A stretch of 64,000 nucleotides of DNA from Nocardioides conyzicola (GCF_039543825.1 NZ_BAABKM010000002.1:2326133-2390132); one strand, 5' to 3'. Counted from the first letter of the stretch, positions 16,085 to 25,561 are shown. Notes: a model not told the origin generated them from the sequence alone. Made by a program: numbers and translations.

Positions 16085-18238
16085 TCACCGCCGGCGGCGC
16101 TGGGCCTCGATCAGGGTCTCCTGGAGGTGTACGGCGCCGCCGTTGCGGGTCCAGGTGCCGTCCGCGTCCAGCTCCCACGCGTTGGTGTCCTCGTCGAAGG
16201 CCAGGTCGAGCAGCCCGCCGACGGACCGCACGTTGTCCTCCCCGGGCAGCCGGACCAGGACCTCGACGCGCCGGTCGAGGTTGCGGTGCATCATGTCCGC
16301 CGAGCCGATCCACGCCTGCGGGTCGCCGCCGTTCTCGAACCAGTAGATCCGGCTGTGCTCCAGGAACCGCCCCAGCACGGACCGCACCGAGATCGTCTCG
16401 GACAGCCCGGGCACGCCGGGCCGCAGCGCGCAGATGCCGCGGACCAGCAGCTCGACCCGCACGCCCGCCTGTGAGGCGAGGTAGAGGGCGTCGATGATCG
16501 CCTCGTCGACCACGGAGTTGGCCTTGAGCCGGATCCCGGACCACCGGCCCGCCTGGTGGTGCGCGACCTCGCGGTGGATCTGGTCGACCAGCCCGGAGCG
16601 CACCGAGTCGGGGGCGACCAGCAGCTCCTCGTACGACGCGTTGCGCGACCAGCCCGACAGGTTGTTGAAGAGGTGGGCGACGTCCTCGCCGATGCGCTCG
16701 TCGGTGGTGATGAGGCCGACGTCCTCGTACATCCGCGACGTCTTCGGGTTGTAGTTGCCGGTCCCGATGTGGGTGTAGCGGCGGATGCCGTCGGGCTCGT
16801 CGCGCACCACCATCGCGAGCTTGCAGTGGGTCTTGAGGCCGACGATGCCGTAGACGACGTGGCAGCCGGCCTGCTCGAGCTTGCGCGCCCAGCGGATGTT
16901 GGCCTGCTCGTCGAAGCGGGCCTTCAGCTCGACGATCACCAGCACCTGCTTGCCGGCCTCGGCGGCGTCGATGAGGGCGTCGATGATCGGCGAGTCGCCG
17001 GAGGTGCGGTAGAGCGTCTGCTTGATCGCGAGCACGTGCGGGTCGGCGGCCGCCTGCTCGATGAAGCGCTGCACCGACGTCGCGAACGAGTCGTACGGGT
17101 GATGGAGGAGCACGTCGTTGCGCCGGGCCGCCTTGAAGACGTCGACGGGCGCGGAGGACTCGACCTCGGCCAGCCGGACGTGGGTGGTCGGCACGAACGC
17201 GGGGTACTTCAGCTCCTGGCGCGGCAGGTCGGCGATGTCGTGGAGCCCGCGCAGGTCGAGCGGTCCACGCAGGCGGAACACCTCGTCCTCGGAGATGCCG
17301 AGCTCGGACACGAGCAGCTCGAGCACCTGCGGCGCGATCGACTCCTCCACCTCGAGCCGGACCGGCGGGCCGAAGCGGCGGCGCAGGAGCTCCTTCTCGA
17401 GCGCGGCGAGGAGGTTCTCGGCGTCGTCCTCCTCGACCTCCAGGTCCTCGTTGCGGGTGACCCGGAAGGTGTGGACCTCGAGCACCTCCATGCCGGGGAA
17501 GAGTCGCTTGAGGTGCTCGCCGATGACGTCCTCGAGCGGGACGAAGCGCTGGTTGCCGACCGGCACGAACCGGGCGAAGATCGGCGGCACCTTGACCCGG
17601 GCGAAGTGCTCCTTCGACGTCTTCGGGTTGCGCATCAGGACGGCGAGGTTGAGCGACAGTCCGGAGATGTAGGGGAAGGGGTGCGCCGGGTCGACGGCCA
17701 GCGGCGTCAGGACCGGGAAGACCCGGTCGCGGAAGAGCCGCTTGCAGGCCTTCTGCTCGTCGCGGTCGAGGTCGTCCCAGCGGACCAGGTCGATCCCCGC
17801 CTCGGAGAGCGACGGCACGATCTCGTCGCGGAAGAGCCGGGCCTGCCGCTCGGCCAGCTCGCGGGTCGTCGACAGGATCTGCTGGAGCACGATGTTGGGC
17901 ATCAGCCCGGACGCCGACGGCACGGCGAGGCCCGCCGCCATCCGGCGCTTGAGGCCGGCGACGCGGACCATGAAGAACTCGTCGAGGTTGCTGGTGAAGA
18001 TAGCCAGGAAGCGGGTCCGCTCCAGCAGCGGCAGCCCGGGGTCCTCGGCGAGCTCGAGCACCCGCTGGTTGAAGTGGAGCCACGAGAGCTCGCGGTCGAG
18101 GAAGCGGTCGGCGTACTTCTCCACCGCGGCGAGCGCGTCGTCGTCCGGCTCGTACGGCGGCTCGACGTCAAACGTCTCCTCGGGGATCCCCTCGCCGTGG
18201 CTGGACATGGAGTCCTGGGGCAGGCTGTCGAGCGTCAT
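16085..18238 (-). CDS. ppk: polyphosphate kinase
   Basis: A 717-residue PPK1. Visible are the N-terminal helical domain ([38 protein letters not shown]) and the two phospholipase-D-like catalytic domains. These carry [10 protein letters not shown], the autophosphorylated His in GLKTHCK, and [10 protein letters not shown]. It makes polyphosphate reversibly from ATP. I use the ATG at 18238 (MTLDSL); an ATG at 18208 is an alternative, and the longer upstream frame would run through the divergent hydrolase gene. It closes the phosphate cluster. Confidence 0.95.
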   Translation of the reverse strand: MTLDSLPQDSMSSHGEGIPEETFDVEPPYEPDDDALAAVEKYADRFLDRELSWLHFNQRVLELAEDPGLPLLERTRFLAIFTSNLDEFFMVRVAGLKRRMAAGLAVPSASGLMPNIVLQQILSTTRELAERQARLFRDEIVPSLSEAGIDLVRWDDLDRDEQKACKRLFRDRVFPVLTPLAVDPAHPFPYISGLSLNLAVLMRNPKTSKEHFARVKVPPIFARFVPVGNQRFVPLEDVIGEHLKRLFPGMEVLEVHTFRVTRNEDLEVEEDDAENLLAALEKELLRRRFGPPVRLEVEESIAPQVLELLVSELGISEDEVFRLRGPLDLRGLHDIADLPRQELKYPAFVPTTHVRLAEVESSAPVDVFKAARRNDVLLHHPYDSFATSVQRFIEQAAADPHVLAIKQTLYRTSGDSPIIDALIDAAEAGKQVLVIVELKARFDEQANIRWARKLEQAGCHVVYGIVGLKTHCKLAMVVRDEPDGIRRYTHIGTGNYNPKTSRMYEDVGLITTDERIGEDVAHLFNNLSGWSRNASYEELLVAPDSVRSGLVDQIHREVAHHQAGRWSGIRLKANSVVDEAIIDALYLASQAGVRVELLVRGICALRPGVPGLSETISVRSVLGRFLEHSRIYWFENGGDPQAWIGSADMMHRNLDRRVEVLVRLPGEDNVRSVGGLLDLAFDEDTNAWELDADGTWTRNGGAVHLQETLIEAQRRRR

Positions 18239-18281
18239 GGCCCCCAGTCTGGCACCGACGGGTGAACGATAGGTTGCGCCC

Positions 18282-19301
18282 GTGGACGTCGTCGAGCGGG
18301 TCAACACCATCGGGCTGCGTGTGGCACTGGCGCTGCCGCCGCGCGTGCAACGGGTGCTGGCCGGGCGCCGGGTGGTGGTCGACGGGGCGCCGCTGGCCGT
18401 CGACACCCAGCTGATGCTGCGGATGCAGCGCCTGGTCCGCGAGCCCGGCGCGGAGACGCTCCCGATCCCGGACGGTCGCCGGGCGGTACGCCGCCACGCC
18501 AGGATGGCCGCCGGACACCAGCCCGTCGGCGCCGTCCGCGACCTCACGGTCGCCGGCCTCCCGGCGCGGCTCTACACGCCCTCGCTGTCCCGCGGACCGC
18601 TGCTGGTCTTCTTCCACGGCGGCGGGTTCATGTACGGCGACCTCGAGTCCCACGACGCCCCGTGCCGGCACCTCGCGGAGCAGTCGGGCGTCCGCGTCCT
18701 GGCGATCGACTACCGGCTCGGCCCCGAGCGGCCCTTCCCGGCGGCGTACGACGACGCCGTCGCGGCCTACCGCTGGGTGGTCGAGCACGCCGACGACCTC
18801 GACGTCGATCGCGCGCGGCTCGCGGTCGGCGGCGACTCGGCCGGCGCCAACCTCGCGATCGGGGTCGCCATCGAGGCCGCCCGGGCGGGGCTGCCGCTCG
18901 CGTTCCAGCTGCTCGTCTACCCGGTCACCGACGCCGTGCGCGACACCGCCAGCGCGCGGCTCTTCGCCGACGGCTTCTACCTGACCAAGGCCTTCATGGA
19001 CCTGGCCGGGGAGTGCTACGTCGGCGACACCGATCCCCGCGACCCCCGGGTCTCGCCGGCGTACGCCGACCTGCCGCCCGGTCTCGCGCCGGCGTACGTC
19101 GCGACCGCGGGCTTCGACCCCCTGCGCGACGAGGGTGAGGCCTTCGCCGGCCGGCTGGCGGAGGCCGGGGTCCCCGTCGAGCTGCGCCGGTACGACGACC
19201 AGATCCACGGGTTCTTCAACGTCGTCGGCGTGGGTCGCTCGGCGCGGGCCGCCAACGCCGAGATCGCCGCCGCCCTGCGGGCTGGACTCGCGCGCCGCTA
19301 G
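18282..19301 (+). CDS. alpha/beta hydrolase of the hormone-sensitive-lipase family
   Basis: A 339-residue esterase with the oxyanion motif FFHGGGF, nucleophile motif GGDSAGAN, and the catalytic Asp and His late in the protein (around FDPLRDEG and DQIHGFF). These are the hallmarks of family IV (HSL/GDXG) carboxylesterases. It probably hydrolyses short acyl esters. GTG start 43 bases from the divergent ppk start. Its stop abuts the stop of the next, opposite-strand gene. Confidence 0.88.
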   Translation: MDVVERVNTIGLRVALALPPRVQRVLAGRRVVVDGAPLAVDTQLMLRMQRLVREPGAETLPIPDGRRAVRRHARMAAGHQPVGAVRDLTVAGLPARLYTPSLSRGPLLVFFHGGGFMYGDLESHDAPCRHLAEQSGVRVLAIDYRLGPERPFPAAYDDAVAAYRWVVEHADDLDVDRARLAVGGDSAGANLAIGVAIEAARAGLPLAFQLLVYPVTDAVRDTASARLFADGFYLTKAFMDLAGECYVGDTDPRDPRVSPAYADLPPGLAPAYVATAGFDPLRDEGEAFAGRLAEAGVPVELRRYDDQIHGFFNVVGVGRSARAANAEIAAALRAGLARR

Positions 19302-19484
19302 CTAGCCGGCGTGGAAGCGGCTGCGGCAGGGACATGCCCAGCCGTGGTCCGTCTGCTCCCCGCACTGGACCCGGGGCGGCTTGCGGCCGACCACCCGTCG
19401 AGCCAGCGTGGAGACCGGGCTGGACCCGCGACGGATGGCATGCCCGCAGCGGCGGCAGGTCTCTTCGTTCGCGGTCTCGGACAT
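19302..19484 (-). CDS. zinc-ribbon microprotein, copy 1
   Basis: A 60-residue basic protein with CRRCGH at the N-terminus and a C-terminal cluster C-G-E-Q-T-D-H-G-W-A-C-P-C. The four or five cysteines plus His fit a zinc ribbon. No signal peptide. It is a near-duplicate of 19607-19792: the central 102 bases (19319-19420) match the second copy at 101 positions. Function unknown; nucleic-acid binding is possible because of the many arginines. Confidence 0.7.
   Translation of the reverse strand: MSETANEETCRRCGHAIRRGSSPVSTLARRVVGRKPPRVQCGEQTDHGWACPCRSRFHAG
19319..19420. repeat. 102-base direct repeat, copy 1 of 2 (period 305)
   Basis: Identical to 19624-19725 except at position 19341. It covers the C-terminal two thirds of the first zinc-ribbon gene. 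The flanks have diverged more, so either the duplication is old with later gene conversion, or selection keeps this part. Confidence 0.85.
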
Positions 19485-19606
19485 GCGGCCAGTGTGGGGC
19501 GGCGCGTCGCGTCCTGACTGTCAGGTTCCCAACAGTAGAGAGGGATTCTCGCTGTGTTCACGCAAGCAAGGGTGCGTCGACACCCGGGGGCGAACCCGTC
19601 GAGCCG

Positions 19607-19792
19607 CTAGCTCGCGTGGAACCGGCTGCGGCAGGGACATGCCCACCCGTGGTCCGTCTGCTCCCCGCACTGGACCCGGGGCGGCTTGCGGCCGACCACC
19701 CGTCGAGCCAGCGTGGAGACCGGGCCGGACCCGTGGCGGGTCGCGTGCCCGCAGCGCCGACAGATGCCACTGTCCCGAGCAGTCACCGACAT
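19607..19792 (-). CDS. zinc-ribbon microprotein, copy 2
   Basis: A 61-residue paralogue of the protein encoded at 19302-19484. It has CRRCGH near the N-terminus and the same C-terminal Cys/His cluster; only the first 20 residues differ notably. Copies lie on the same strand 305 bases apart. Preservation of both reading frames, and the fact that the N-terminal differences leave the CxxC intact, argues that both are real genes. Confidence 0.7.
   Translation of the reverse strand: MSVTARDSGICRRCGHATRHGSGPVSTLARRVVGRKPPRVQCGEQTDHGWACPCRSRFHAS
19624..19725. repeat. 102-base direct repeat, copy 2 of 2
   Basis: Partner of 19319-19420, displaced by exactly 305 bases, one mismatch. It lies in the second zinc-ribbon gene. 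Confidence 0.85.
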
Positions 19793-19830
19793 GCGGCCAA
19801 GTGTGCTCCGGGACTCGCGTCAATGCCAGG

Positions 19831-19850
19831 AACCCCAGCAATTACTGGGG
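19831..19850 (-). terminator. short hairpin after the coiled-coil gene
   Basis: Perfect 7-bp arms (ACCCCAG / CTGGGGT) around a 6-base loop, 12 bases past the stop of the minus-strand gene at 19862. No clean T-run follows, so termination is only probable. Confidence 0.4.
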
Positions 19851-19861
19851 TCTGAGCATTT

Positions 19862-22447
19862 TCAGTGTGACCGTCGCCACCCGCGCTTCTGGCTCTGCAG
19901 CTCGACGAGCTCGGCGCGGACGGCGGCCAGCTCCTGGGCGAGCTCGTTCGCCCGCGTCTCGGCCTCGGCCCGCTGCTGCATCGCCTCCTCGGCGATCTCG
20001 GCCTGGTGGCGTACGGCGGCCTCGACCGCGGTCCGGTCGACGGCCCGGTCGGCGGCGACCTTCTCCGCGTCCGCACGCAGCCGAGCCTGCTCGGCGGCGG
20101 CTCGCTCGGCGTCCTCGCGGGCGGCGACGGCGACGCTCAGCTCCTCCGCCTGACGGCTGGCCGCGGCGGACGACGTCTCGAGGACCTCCTGCAGCTTCCG
20201 CTCGGCGCTCTGCCGGTCGGCCGCCGCTGCCGCCGCGAGCTCGGCCTGGGCGCGCGCTTCCTGTTCGGCGACCCGGCGGGCCTCGAGCGCCTCGGCCGCG
20301 ACGCGCTCGGCGTCCTCGCGGGCGGTGGCGTGGTCGCGAGCGGACACGTCCGCTGCCGCCCTGGCCTCGTGGGCCAGGCGGGCGTCCTCGGCCTGCTGCT
20401 CGGCGCGCTGGTGCGTAGCGGTCTGGTCGGTCGCCGCCTGCGCGGCCGCCTCGGCCTGCTCGGCGGCCCGCATCTCGGCCTGCTCGCGGCCGGTCTGGGC
20501 CGCCTCGGCCCGGGCCGCGGCCTCCTCGGCGGCGCGCTCGGCAGCAGTGCGGTCACCATGCGCGGCGGCGGCGAGGTCGAGCTGGGCCCGAGCCTGGCGC
20601 TCCGCCTCCTCGCGGGCGGCGACCGCCGAGCTCGCGAGCTCTTCGGCGGCGAGCCGTGCGGCGTGTGCCTCCTGCGCCCGCTCGGCCTGGGCGCGCGCGC
20701 CCTCGTCGGCGGAGATCCGAGCGTCGTTGGCGTTCTGGAGCGCGACCGCCATCTGGCCCGCCGTACGCCGGGCCTCCTCCTCGCCCGCTGCTGCGGACGC
20801 GGCGGCCTCGGCCTGGCGGGTCGCCGCTTCCTCGGCCCGGGTGCGCGCGGCCTCGGCGGACTCGGCGAGCGCGCTCTGGGCGCGCGCCGCCTCCTCGGCG
20901 GTGGTGCGGGCGGTGTGGGCCTCCTCGGCGAGGCGCGCGTGCTCGGCGGCGGCCTCGTCGGCGGCGGTGCGGGCCTGGTGGGCCGACTCGGCGGATGCCT
21001 CGGCCGCGGCGCGGGCGGTGGCCTGGTCGGCCGCCTCCTGCTCGGCTGCGGCCCGGGTCTCCTGGGCCACCCGGACGAAATCCTCGTGGGCCTGCGTCGC
21101 GGCGGCGAGCCGAGCCGCGAGCTCGGTCGCCCGTGCCTCCGCTGCCTCGCGGTCCGCGTGCGCCTGCTGGGCGGTGGTGCCGGCCTCGGTCACCGAGGCC
21201 TCGGCGGCCGTCGTGGCCTCCCGGACCCGCTGCTCGGCGGTCGCGGCGGTGTCGCGCACCGACTGCTCCGTGGACGTCGCCAGCTCCTGCAGCGACGCCT
21301 CGGTGGTTGCGGCGGTCTCGCGCACGGACTGGTCGGTGGTGGCCGCGAGCTCCTGCAGCGACGCCTCGGTGGTGCTGGCGGTGTCGCGCACGGACTGCTC
21401 GGTGGTGGCCGCGAGCTCCTGCAGCGACGCCTCGGTGGTGGCGGCGGTCTCGCGCAGGGACTGCTCCGCCGACGTCGCCAGCTCCTGCAGCGACGCCTGG
21501 GCCGAGCCCGCGGTCGAGCGCAGCGACTCCAGGCTCGAGCTGGCGATGTCCGTCAGCGACTGCTGGGTCGACGCAGCGGTCTCCTCCAGGGACGCCTCGG
21601 CGGCCGCGGCCTTCTCCTGTAGTGACTGCTCGGCGGTCGCGGCCGTGTCGCGCAGGCTCGCTGCCGATGCGTCCGCGATCTCCTGCAGGCTCTGCTCGGA
21701 CGAGGTGGCGAGCTCGCGGAGGGTCTGCTCGGCCGTCGCCCCCGCCGTACGCGCTGCCTCTTCGGCCTCGGTCCGCGCCGCGTGGGCGGCGACAGCGGCC
21801 TCGGCCTGTTCGCGGGCCGCGTTCTCGGCCTGCTCCCGGGCGGCGGAGGCGGCAGCGGCTTGCTCGGCGGCCTCGCGCGCCACCTCCTCGGCGGCGGTGC
21901 GGTCGACGGTCTGCTGGGCGGCCGTCTGCTCGGCGGCGAGCCGGAGCGCGGTGGCGACCTTCGCGGAGTCGAGCAGCTTGCGAGCAGCCTCCTCGGCCTC
22001 GGCCCGGGCGGTCGCAGCCTCGGTCGCAGCCGCCTCGAGCCTCGCGCGCTCGGCCGCATGGGCCTCGCCCGCCTCCTCGGCGGCACGGCGCGCCTCGTAC
22101 GCCTCCTGCGCCTTCGCCGCATGCTCGGCCGCAGCGTCCTCGGCCGCGGCCCGGGCGCGGGCGGACGCCTCGGCCGCCTCCTCGGCGACCATCCGCTCCG
22201 CGGCCTGCTCGGCCGCGGCCTGCTCGGTGCGCCGACGCAGCTCGGCCGTGCGCTCGATCGCGGCCTCGAGGTCGGCCGGAGTCCGCGTGGGGGCCGGCGG
22301 CGGCGGTGGTGGCGCCGATGGCGACGCCGACGCCGGTACGGCGGCAGCCTGCGGGTCGACCTGGTCGGGCCGGCGTTGCCACCAACGGGTGGGCTGAGCG
22401 TCTGTGTCGACCTCGTCGTCGGGTCGCTGCGGTGGGGTCGCGTCCAT
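19862..22447 (-). CDS. large alanine-rich coiled-coil protein with hendecad repeats
   Basis: An 861-residue protein dominated by Ala, Glu, Gln and Arg. Layout: a disordered N-terminus (1-55) with a proline stretch, then a long Ala/Glu coiled coil (about 55-235). Next are seventeen consecutive 11-residue repeats (237-423, consensus like ATTEQSLQELA), then a second Ala-rich coiled coil (about 424-850) and a basic tail. No enzyme domain, signal peptide or membrane segment. Overall it recalls actinobacterial filament or polarity proteins such as Scy and FilP, but that is by architecture only. The alanine bias gives long open frames on the other strand, which are not genes. Confidence 0.82.
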   Translation of the reverse strand: MDATPPQRPDDEVDTDAQPTRWWQRRPDQVDPQAAAVPASASPSAPPPPPPAPTRTPADLEAAIERTAELRRRTEQAAAEQAAERMVAEEAAEASARARAAAEDAAAEHAAKAQEAYEARRAAEEAGEAHAAERARLEAAATEAATARAEAEEAARKLLDSAKVATALRLAAEQTAAQQTVDRTAAEEVAREAAEQAAAASAAREQAENAAREQAEAAVAAHAARTEAEEAARTAGATAEQTLRELATSSEQSLQEIADASAASLRDTAATAEQSLQEKAAAAEASLEETAASTQQSLTDIASSSLESLRSTAGSAQASLQELATSAEQSLRETAATTEASLQELAATTEQSVRDTASTTEASLQELAATTDQSVRETAATTEASLQELATSTEQSVRDTAATAEQRVREATTAAEASVTEAGTTAQQAHADREAAEARATELAARLAAATQAHEDFVRVAQETRAAAEQEAADQATARAAAEASAESAHQARTAADEAAAEHARLAEEAHTARTTAEEAARAQSALAESAEAARTRAEEAATRQAEAAASAAAGEEEARRTAGQMAVALQNANDARISADEGARAQAERAQEAHAARLAAEELASSAVAAREEAERQARAQLDLAAAAHGDRTAAERAAEEAAARAEAAQTGREQAEMRAAEQAEAAAQAATDQTATHQRAEQQAEDARLAHEARAAADVSARDHATAREDAERVAAEALEARRVAEQEARAQAELAAAAAADRQSAERKLQEVLETSSAAASRQAEELSVAVAAREDAERAAAEQARLRADAEKVAADRAVDRTAVEAAVRHQAEIAEEAMQQRAEAETRANELAQELAAVRAELVELQSQKRGWRRSH
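21179..21739 (-). repeat. 17 tandem 33-base repeats (hendecads) inside the coiled-coil gene
   Basis: Encodes residues 237-423. The best-conserved units are about ATTEASLQELA alternating with ATTEQSVRDTA, giving a 66-base higher-order period. Every unit ends in Ala, Thr or Gly and most have E at position 4, S at 6 and L/V at 7, the pattern of an 11-residue (right-handed or straight) helix. Confidence 0.85.
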
Positions 22448-22490
22448 CGGTGCCGAGCCTAGTGGTTGAGGGCCTGCCGTGGGCCGGGTG

Positions 22491-22850
22491 TCAGTAGACC
22501 AAAGCCTGGGCGTCGGGGGCGAGTGCTTCCTCCACGAAGGTCGACGCCCCCGCGATCCGTACGCCGGGGAGCAGATCGGCCTCGACGATGTCGCGTCGGG
22601 CGGCGCACTGGGTGCAGACGGTCACCGTGCCGCCGGCGGCCACGGCCGCCACCAGGTCGGAGGCCGGAGCGGCCTGCGGGAGCACGAAGCCCTCGCGTCC
22701 GGCGACCCCCAGCCACGCGCCCTCGCCGGTCAGCCACAGGCTCACCTCGGCGCCCGCGCTCAGCGCGGTGGCCGCGACCGTCAGACCCTGGTTGGACCGC
22801 TCGGGGTCGTCCGCGCCGCAGGTGACCTTCACGACGAGTGGGCGAGTCAT
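22491..22850 (-). CDS. DsrE family protein
   Basis: A 119-residue protein with the DsrE fold: N-terminal strand RPLVVKVTCGADDPERSNQGL, a central helix, and a conserved Cys pair in VTVCTQCAARR. Family members carry sulfur as persulfide or belong to sulfur relay systems, and a role in sulfur trafficking is likely but unproven. I use the ATG at 22850; an in-frame GTG lies three codons upstream. Divergent from the nitrobindin-like gene, 23 bases away. Confidence 0.8.
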   Translation of the reverse strand: MTRPLVVKVTCGADDPERSNQGLTVAATALSAGAEVSLWLTGEGAWLGVAGREGFVLPQAAPASDLVAAVAAGGTVTVCTQCAARRDIVEADLLPGVRIAGASTFVEEALAPDAQALVY

Positions 22851-22873
22851 ACCGACCACCCTAGAGTGAGCCC

Positions 22874-23368
22874 ATGGTGTTCGAGCTGCCTGACAACCTG
22901 CATCCCGACTGCGCCCCGGTGGCCTGGCTCCTCGGTCGATGGGGCGGCCGCGGCAAGGGCGACTACCCGACGATCGAGCCGTTCGAGTACGCCCAGGAGC
23001 TGGTCTTCACCCACGACGGGCGACCGTTCTTCCACTACTTCGCCCGCTCCTGGATCGTCGACGCCGACGGCGAGAAGGTCCGCGACGCCGCCCAGGAGGC
23101 GGGCTTCCTGCGCTGCCGGCCCGAGGGCAACCTCGAGCTGGTGCTGGCGCACTCGTCGGGCATCTCCGAGATCTGGTACGGCAAGGCCGAGGTCGCCAAG
23201 TTCGAGCTGCACACGGCCGGCGTGGGCTACACCGAGTCGGCCAAGGAGGTCACCGGCGGGAAGCGGCTCTACGGCACCGTCAACGGCGACCTGCTCTACG
23301 CCTACGACATGGCGGCCATGGGCCAGGAGCTGCAGCCCCACCTCTGGGCGCAGCTGGAGCGGCAGTAG
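22874..23368 (+). CDS. nitrobindin-like heme-binding beta-barrel (FABP-like, THAP4-type)
   Basis: A 164-residue protein. The N-terminal motif LLGRWGGRGKGDYP corresponds to the GxWxGxG signature of bacterial nitrobindins, and a conserved late region KRLYGTVNGDLLYAYDM follows. Homologues bind ferric heme in a ten-stranded barrel and isomerise peroxynitrite to nitrate. It is 5 bases upstream of a Fur-family gene, so both may belong to an iron or oxidative-stress operon. Confidence 0.88.
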   Translation: MVFELPDNLHPDCAPVAWLLGRWGGRGKGDYPTIEPFEYAQELVFTHDGRPFFHYFARSWIVDADGEKVRDAAQEAGFLRCRPEGNLELVLAHSSGISEIWYGKAEVAKFELHTAGVGYTESAKEVTGGKRLYGTVNGDLLYAYDMAAMGQELQPHLWAQLERQ

Positions 23369-23373
23369 CGCCG

Positions 23374-23796
23374 ATGACCGACGAGCTCGCCTCCCGGCTG
23401 CACAGCCTCGGCTACCGGCTGACCCCGCAGCGGCAGCTGGTGCTCCAGGCGGTCGAGACGCTCGGTCACGCCACCCCGGACGAGATCCTCGCCGAGGTGC
23501 AGCAGCACGCGAGCGCGGTCAACGTGTCCACGATCTACCGCACGCTCGAGGTGCTCGAGGAGCTCGGCCTGGTCCGCCACGCGCACCTGTCGGACCGCGC
23601 CCCGACGTACCACTCCGTCACCGACCACGTGCACTTCCACCTGGTCTGCCGGAATTGTCACCGCGTCGTCTCGGTTGACCCAGAGGTGCTGGCTCCGTTC
23701 GCGAGCCGGCTCCGCGAGGAGCAGGGGTTCGTCATCGATGTCGGACACCTGGCGATCTTCGGCCAGTGTGTGGAGTGTGAGGACCAGGATGCGTAG
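23374..23796 (+). CDS. Fur family transcriptional regulator
   Basis: A 140-residue Fur-family metalloregulator: N-terminal winged helix (YRLTPQRQLVLQAVETL, VSTIYRTLEVLEELGLV) and a C-terminal dimer domain with DHVHFHLVCRNCH and GQCVEC, which form the Cys4 structural zinc site. Whether it senses Fe, Zn or peroxide cannot be told. Its end overlaps the next gene by 8 bases. Confidence 0.92.
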   Translation: MTDELASRLHSLGYRLTPQRQLVLQAVETLGHATPDEILAEVQQHASAVNVSTIYRTLEVLEELGLVRHAHLSDRAPTYHSVTDHVHFHLVCRNCHRVVSVDPEVLAPFASRLREEQGFVIDVGHLAIFGQCVECEDQDA

Positions 23797-24739
23797 CCCG
23801 TTGTTGGACCTGCCCGGTGCCGTCGGCGCCGACGGCATCGACCGCGAGGTGGCCGCGCACTACGGCTCCTTCAACGGTGAGCAGCGCACGCTGGAGTCGG
23901 GGGCCGGGTTCGTCGACCTCTCGCACCACGACGTCGTCCGTGTCTCCGGACCGGACCGGCTGACCTGGCTGCACTCGCTGACGACGCAGCACCTGGAGTC
24001 GCTGGCGCCGAAGGTGTGGACCGGGGTCCTGATCCTCAGCCCCAACGGCCACGTCGAGCACGCGTTCTTCGGGTACGACGACGGGGAGTCGTTCACGGCC
24101 TTCACCGAGCCCGGTGCGGCTGCCGCGCTCGTCGGGTTTCTCGACCGGATGCGCTTCATGATGCGCGTCGAGGTCGCCGACGTCACCGAGGAGCTGGCCG
24201 TCACCTGGCGCCCCTCGGCCAACGCCGAGGGCCCGTACGCCGGCTACGAGCTCATCCCGCGCGACCAGCTCACGGCGTACGCCGAGGCAGCCGGTCCGGC
24301 GTGCGGGCTGTGGGCGTTCGAGGCGCTGCGGATCGCGCGCGGTGAGCCGCGGCTCGGCCTGGACACCGACCACCGCACGATCCCCAACGAGGCCGGCTGG
24401 ATCGGCCCGGCCGTCCACCTCGAGAAGGGGTGCTACCGCGGGCAGGAGACCGTCGCCCGCGTGCACACCCTCGGGCGCCCGCCGCGCCGGCTGACGCTCC
24501 TGCACCTCGACGGCTCCGAGAACCGGCTCCCCACCGTCGGCACCGAGCTGCTCCACGGCGACAAGGTGGTCGGCTTCGTCGGCACCTCGGCCCGGCACCA
24601 CGAGCTCGGCCCGATCGCCCTGGCGATGGTCAAGCGGAACGTGCCGCTCGACGCGCAGCTCACCGTCGAGGGGATGCCTGCCGCCCAGGAGGTCCTCGTC
24701 GACCCCGAGGTCGGGCTGCACGTGCGCCCGCTGCGCTAG
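23789..24739 (+). CDS. ygfZ: YgfZ/GcvT-like folate-binding protein
   Basis: A 316-residue protein of the COG0354 family with the diagnostic motif KGCYRGQETVAR (the conserved K-G-C-Y-x-G-Q-E). It is tetrahydrofolate-dependent and helps to maintain or repair Fe-S enzymes. It starts inside the fur stop (overlap 8 bases), so the nitrobindin-fur-ygfZ genes form one operon. Its stop codon overlaps the mshD stop on the other strand (CTAG). Confidence 0.92.
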   Translation: MRSPLLDLPGAVGADGIDREVAAHYGSFNGEQRTLESGAGFVDLSHHDVVRVSGPDRLTWLHSLTTQHLESLAPKVWTGVLILSPNGHVEHAFFGYDDGESFTAFTEPGAAAALVGFLDRMRFMMRVEVADVTEELAVTWRPSANAEGPYAGYELIPRDQLTAYAEAAGPACGLWAFEALRIARGEPRLGLDTDHRTIPNEAGWIGPAVHLEKGCYRGQETVARVHTLGRPPRRLTLLHLDGSENRLPTVGTELLHGDKVVGFVGTSARHHELGPIALAMVKRNVPLDAQLTVEGMPAAQEVLVDPEVGLHVRPLR

Positions 24740-25551
24740 TCGCGGCGATACATCACGTGGGTGTCGGCGTCGGCGTGGGTGAAGCCCAGGCCTGAGTAGA
24801 CCGCCACGGCGGGCGCGTTGTCGGACTCCACGTAGAGCAGGATCTCGGCGACCCCGAGGCCGGCGAGGTGGTGGAGACCCGCCAGCGTCAGCACCTTGCC
24901 GAGACCCCGGCCCTGCGCGCTCGGGTCGATGCCGACCACGTAGACCTCGCCCAGGTCGGGCGAGTGCTGCTTGGTCCAGTGGAAGCCGAGCACCCGCTCG
25001 CCGTCGGTCGCTAGGAGCAGGCCTGCCGGGTCGAACCACGGCTCGGCCATCCGCTCGGCCAGCTCGGCCGCGTCCATCGCGCCCTGCTCGGGGTGGTGCG
25101 CGAACGCCGCCGCGTTGACCCGGACGATCTCGTCGGCGTCCGCCGGCGTGTAGCCGCGGACCGTCAGCCCGGGAGGTACGGCGAGCTCGGGGAGAGGAAG
25201 CGACGTCGGCCGACGCATCACCCACAGCGACCGCACCCGCTCGAACCCGTGGCTGCGCGCAAGCGCCGCCGCCGCCGGGTGGTCGCCGTGCGACCAGGCG
25301 CTCTGCCCGCCCTCGGGCACCTCTGCGAGGAGCTCCGTCGCCACCCCGCGCCCGCGGGCAGAGGGGTGTACGACGAGGCTCAGCTGGTCACCGATCAGCA
25401 GCGCGACGCCGTCGGCGGACGTCCACGACCGCACGGTCTCCGGGTGGTGCCGCAGCGCCCGCCAGGTCGCCTCGTCCAACGGAGCCGCACCGTCCTCGGC
25501 CTCGGCAGCAGCAGCGATGTCGGCGATCAGGTCGAGGTCGAGGGCGGGCAC
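24736..25551 (-). CDS. mshD: mycothiol synthase
   Basis: A 271-residue protein made of two tandem GNAT domains. The active C-terminal half holds the acetyl-CoA motif VVGIDPSAQGRGLGKVLTLAG and the family ending GLGFTHADADTHVMYRR. It acetylates Cys-GlcN-Ins in the last step of mycothiol synthesis. GTG start at 25551, 10 bases downstream of glnR on the same strand, so probably co-transcribed with it. Confidence 0.95.
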   Translation of the reverse strand: MPALDLDLIADIAAAAEAEDGAAPLDEATWRALRHHPETVRSWTSADGVALLIGDQLSLVVHPSARGRGVATELLAEVPEGGQSAWSHGDHPAAAALARSHGFERVRSLWVMRRPTSLPLPELAVPPGLTVRGYTPADADEIVRVNAAAFAHHPEQGAMDAAELAERMAEPWFDPAGLLLATDGERVLGFHWTKQHSPDLGEVYVVGIDPSAQGRGLGKVLTLAGLHHLAGLGVAEILLYVESDNAPAVAVYSGLGFTHADADTHVMYRRD

Positions 25552-25561
25552 ACCGTCCAGG

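Noticed and set aside
21179..21739. Regular 33-base repeats taken as a CRISPR array
   Set aside because: No spacers between units, units are coding and degenerate, and the period equals 11 codons.
19862..22497. Long plus-strand frames opposite the 861-residue gene (up to 690 residues)
   Set aside because: They are Ala/Ser/Arg-biased mirror images of an Ala/Glu-rich coding strand with no motifs. The minus frame has an organised domain layout.
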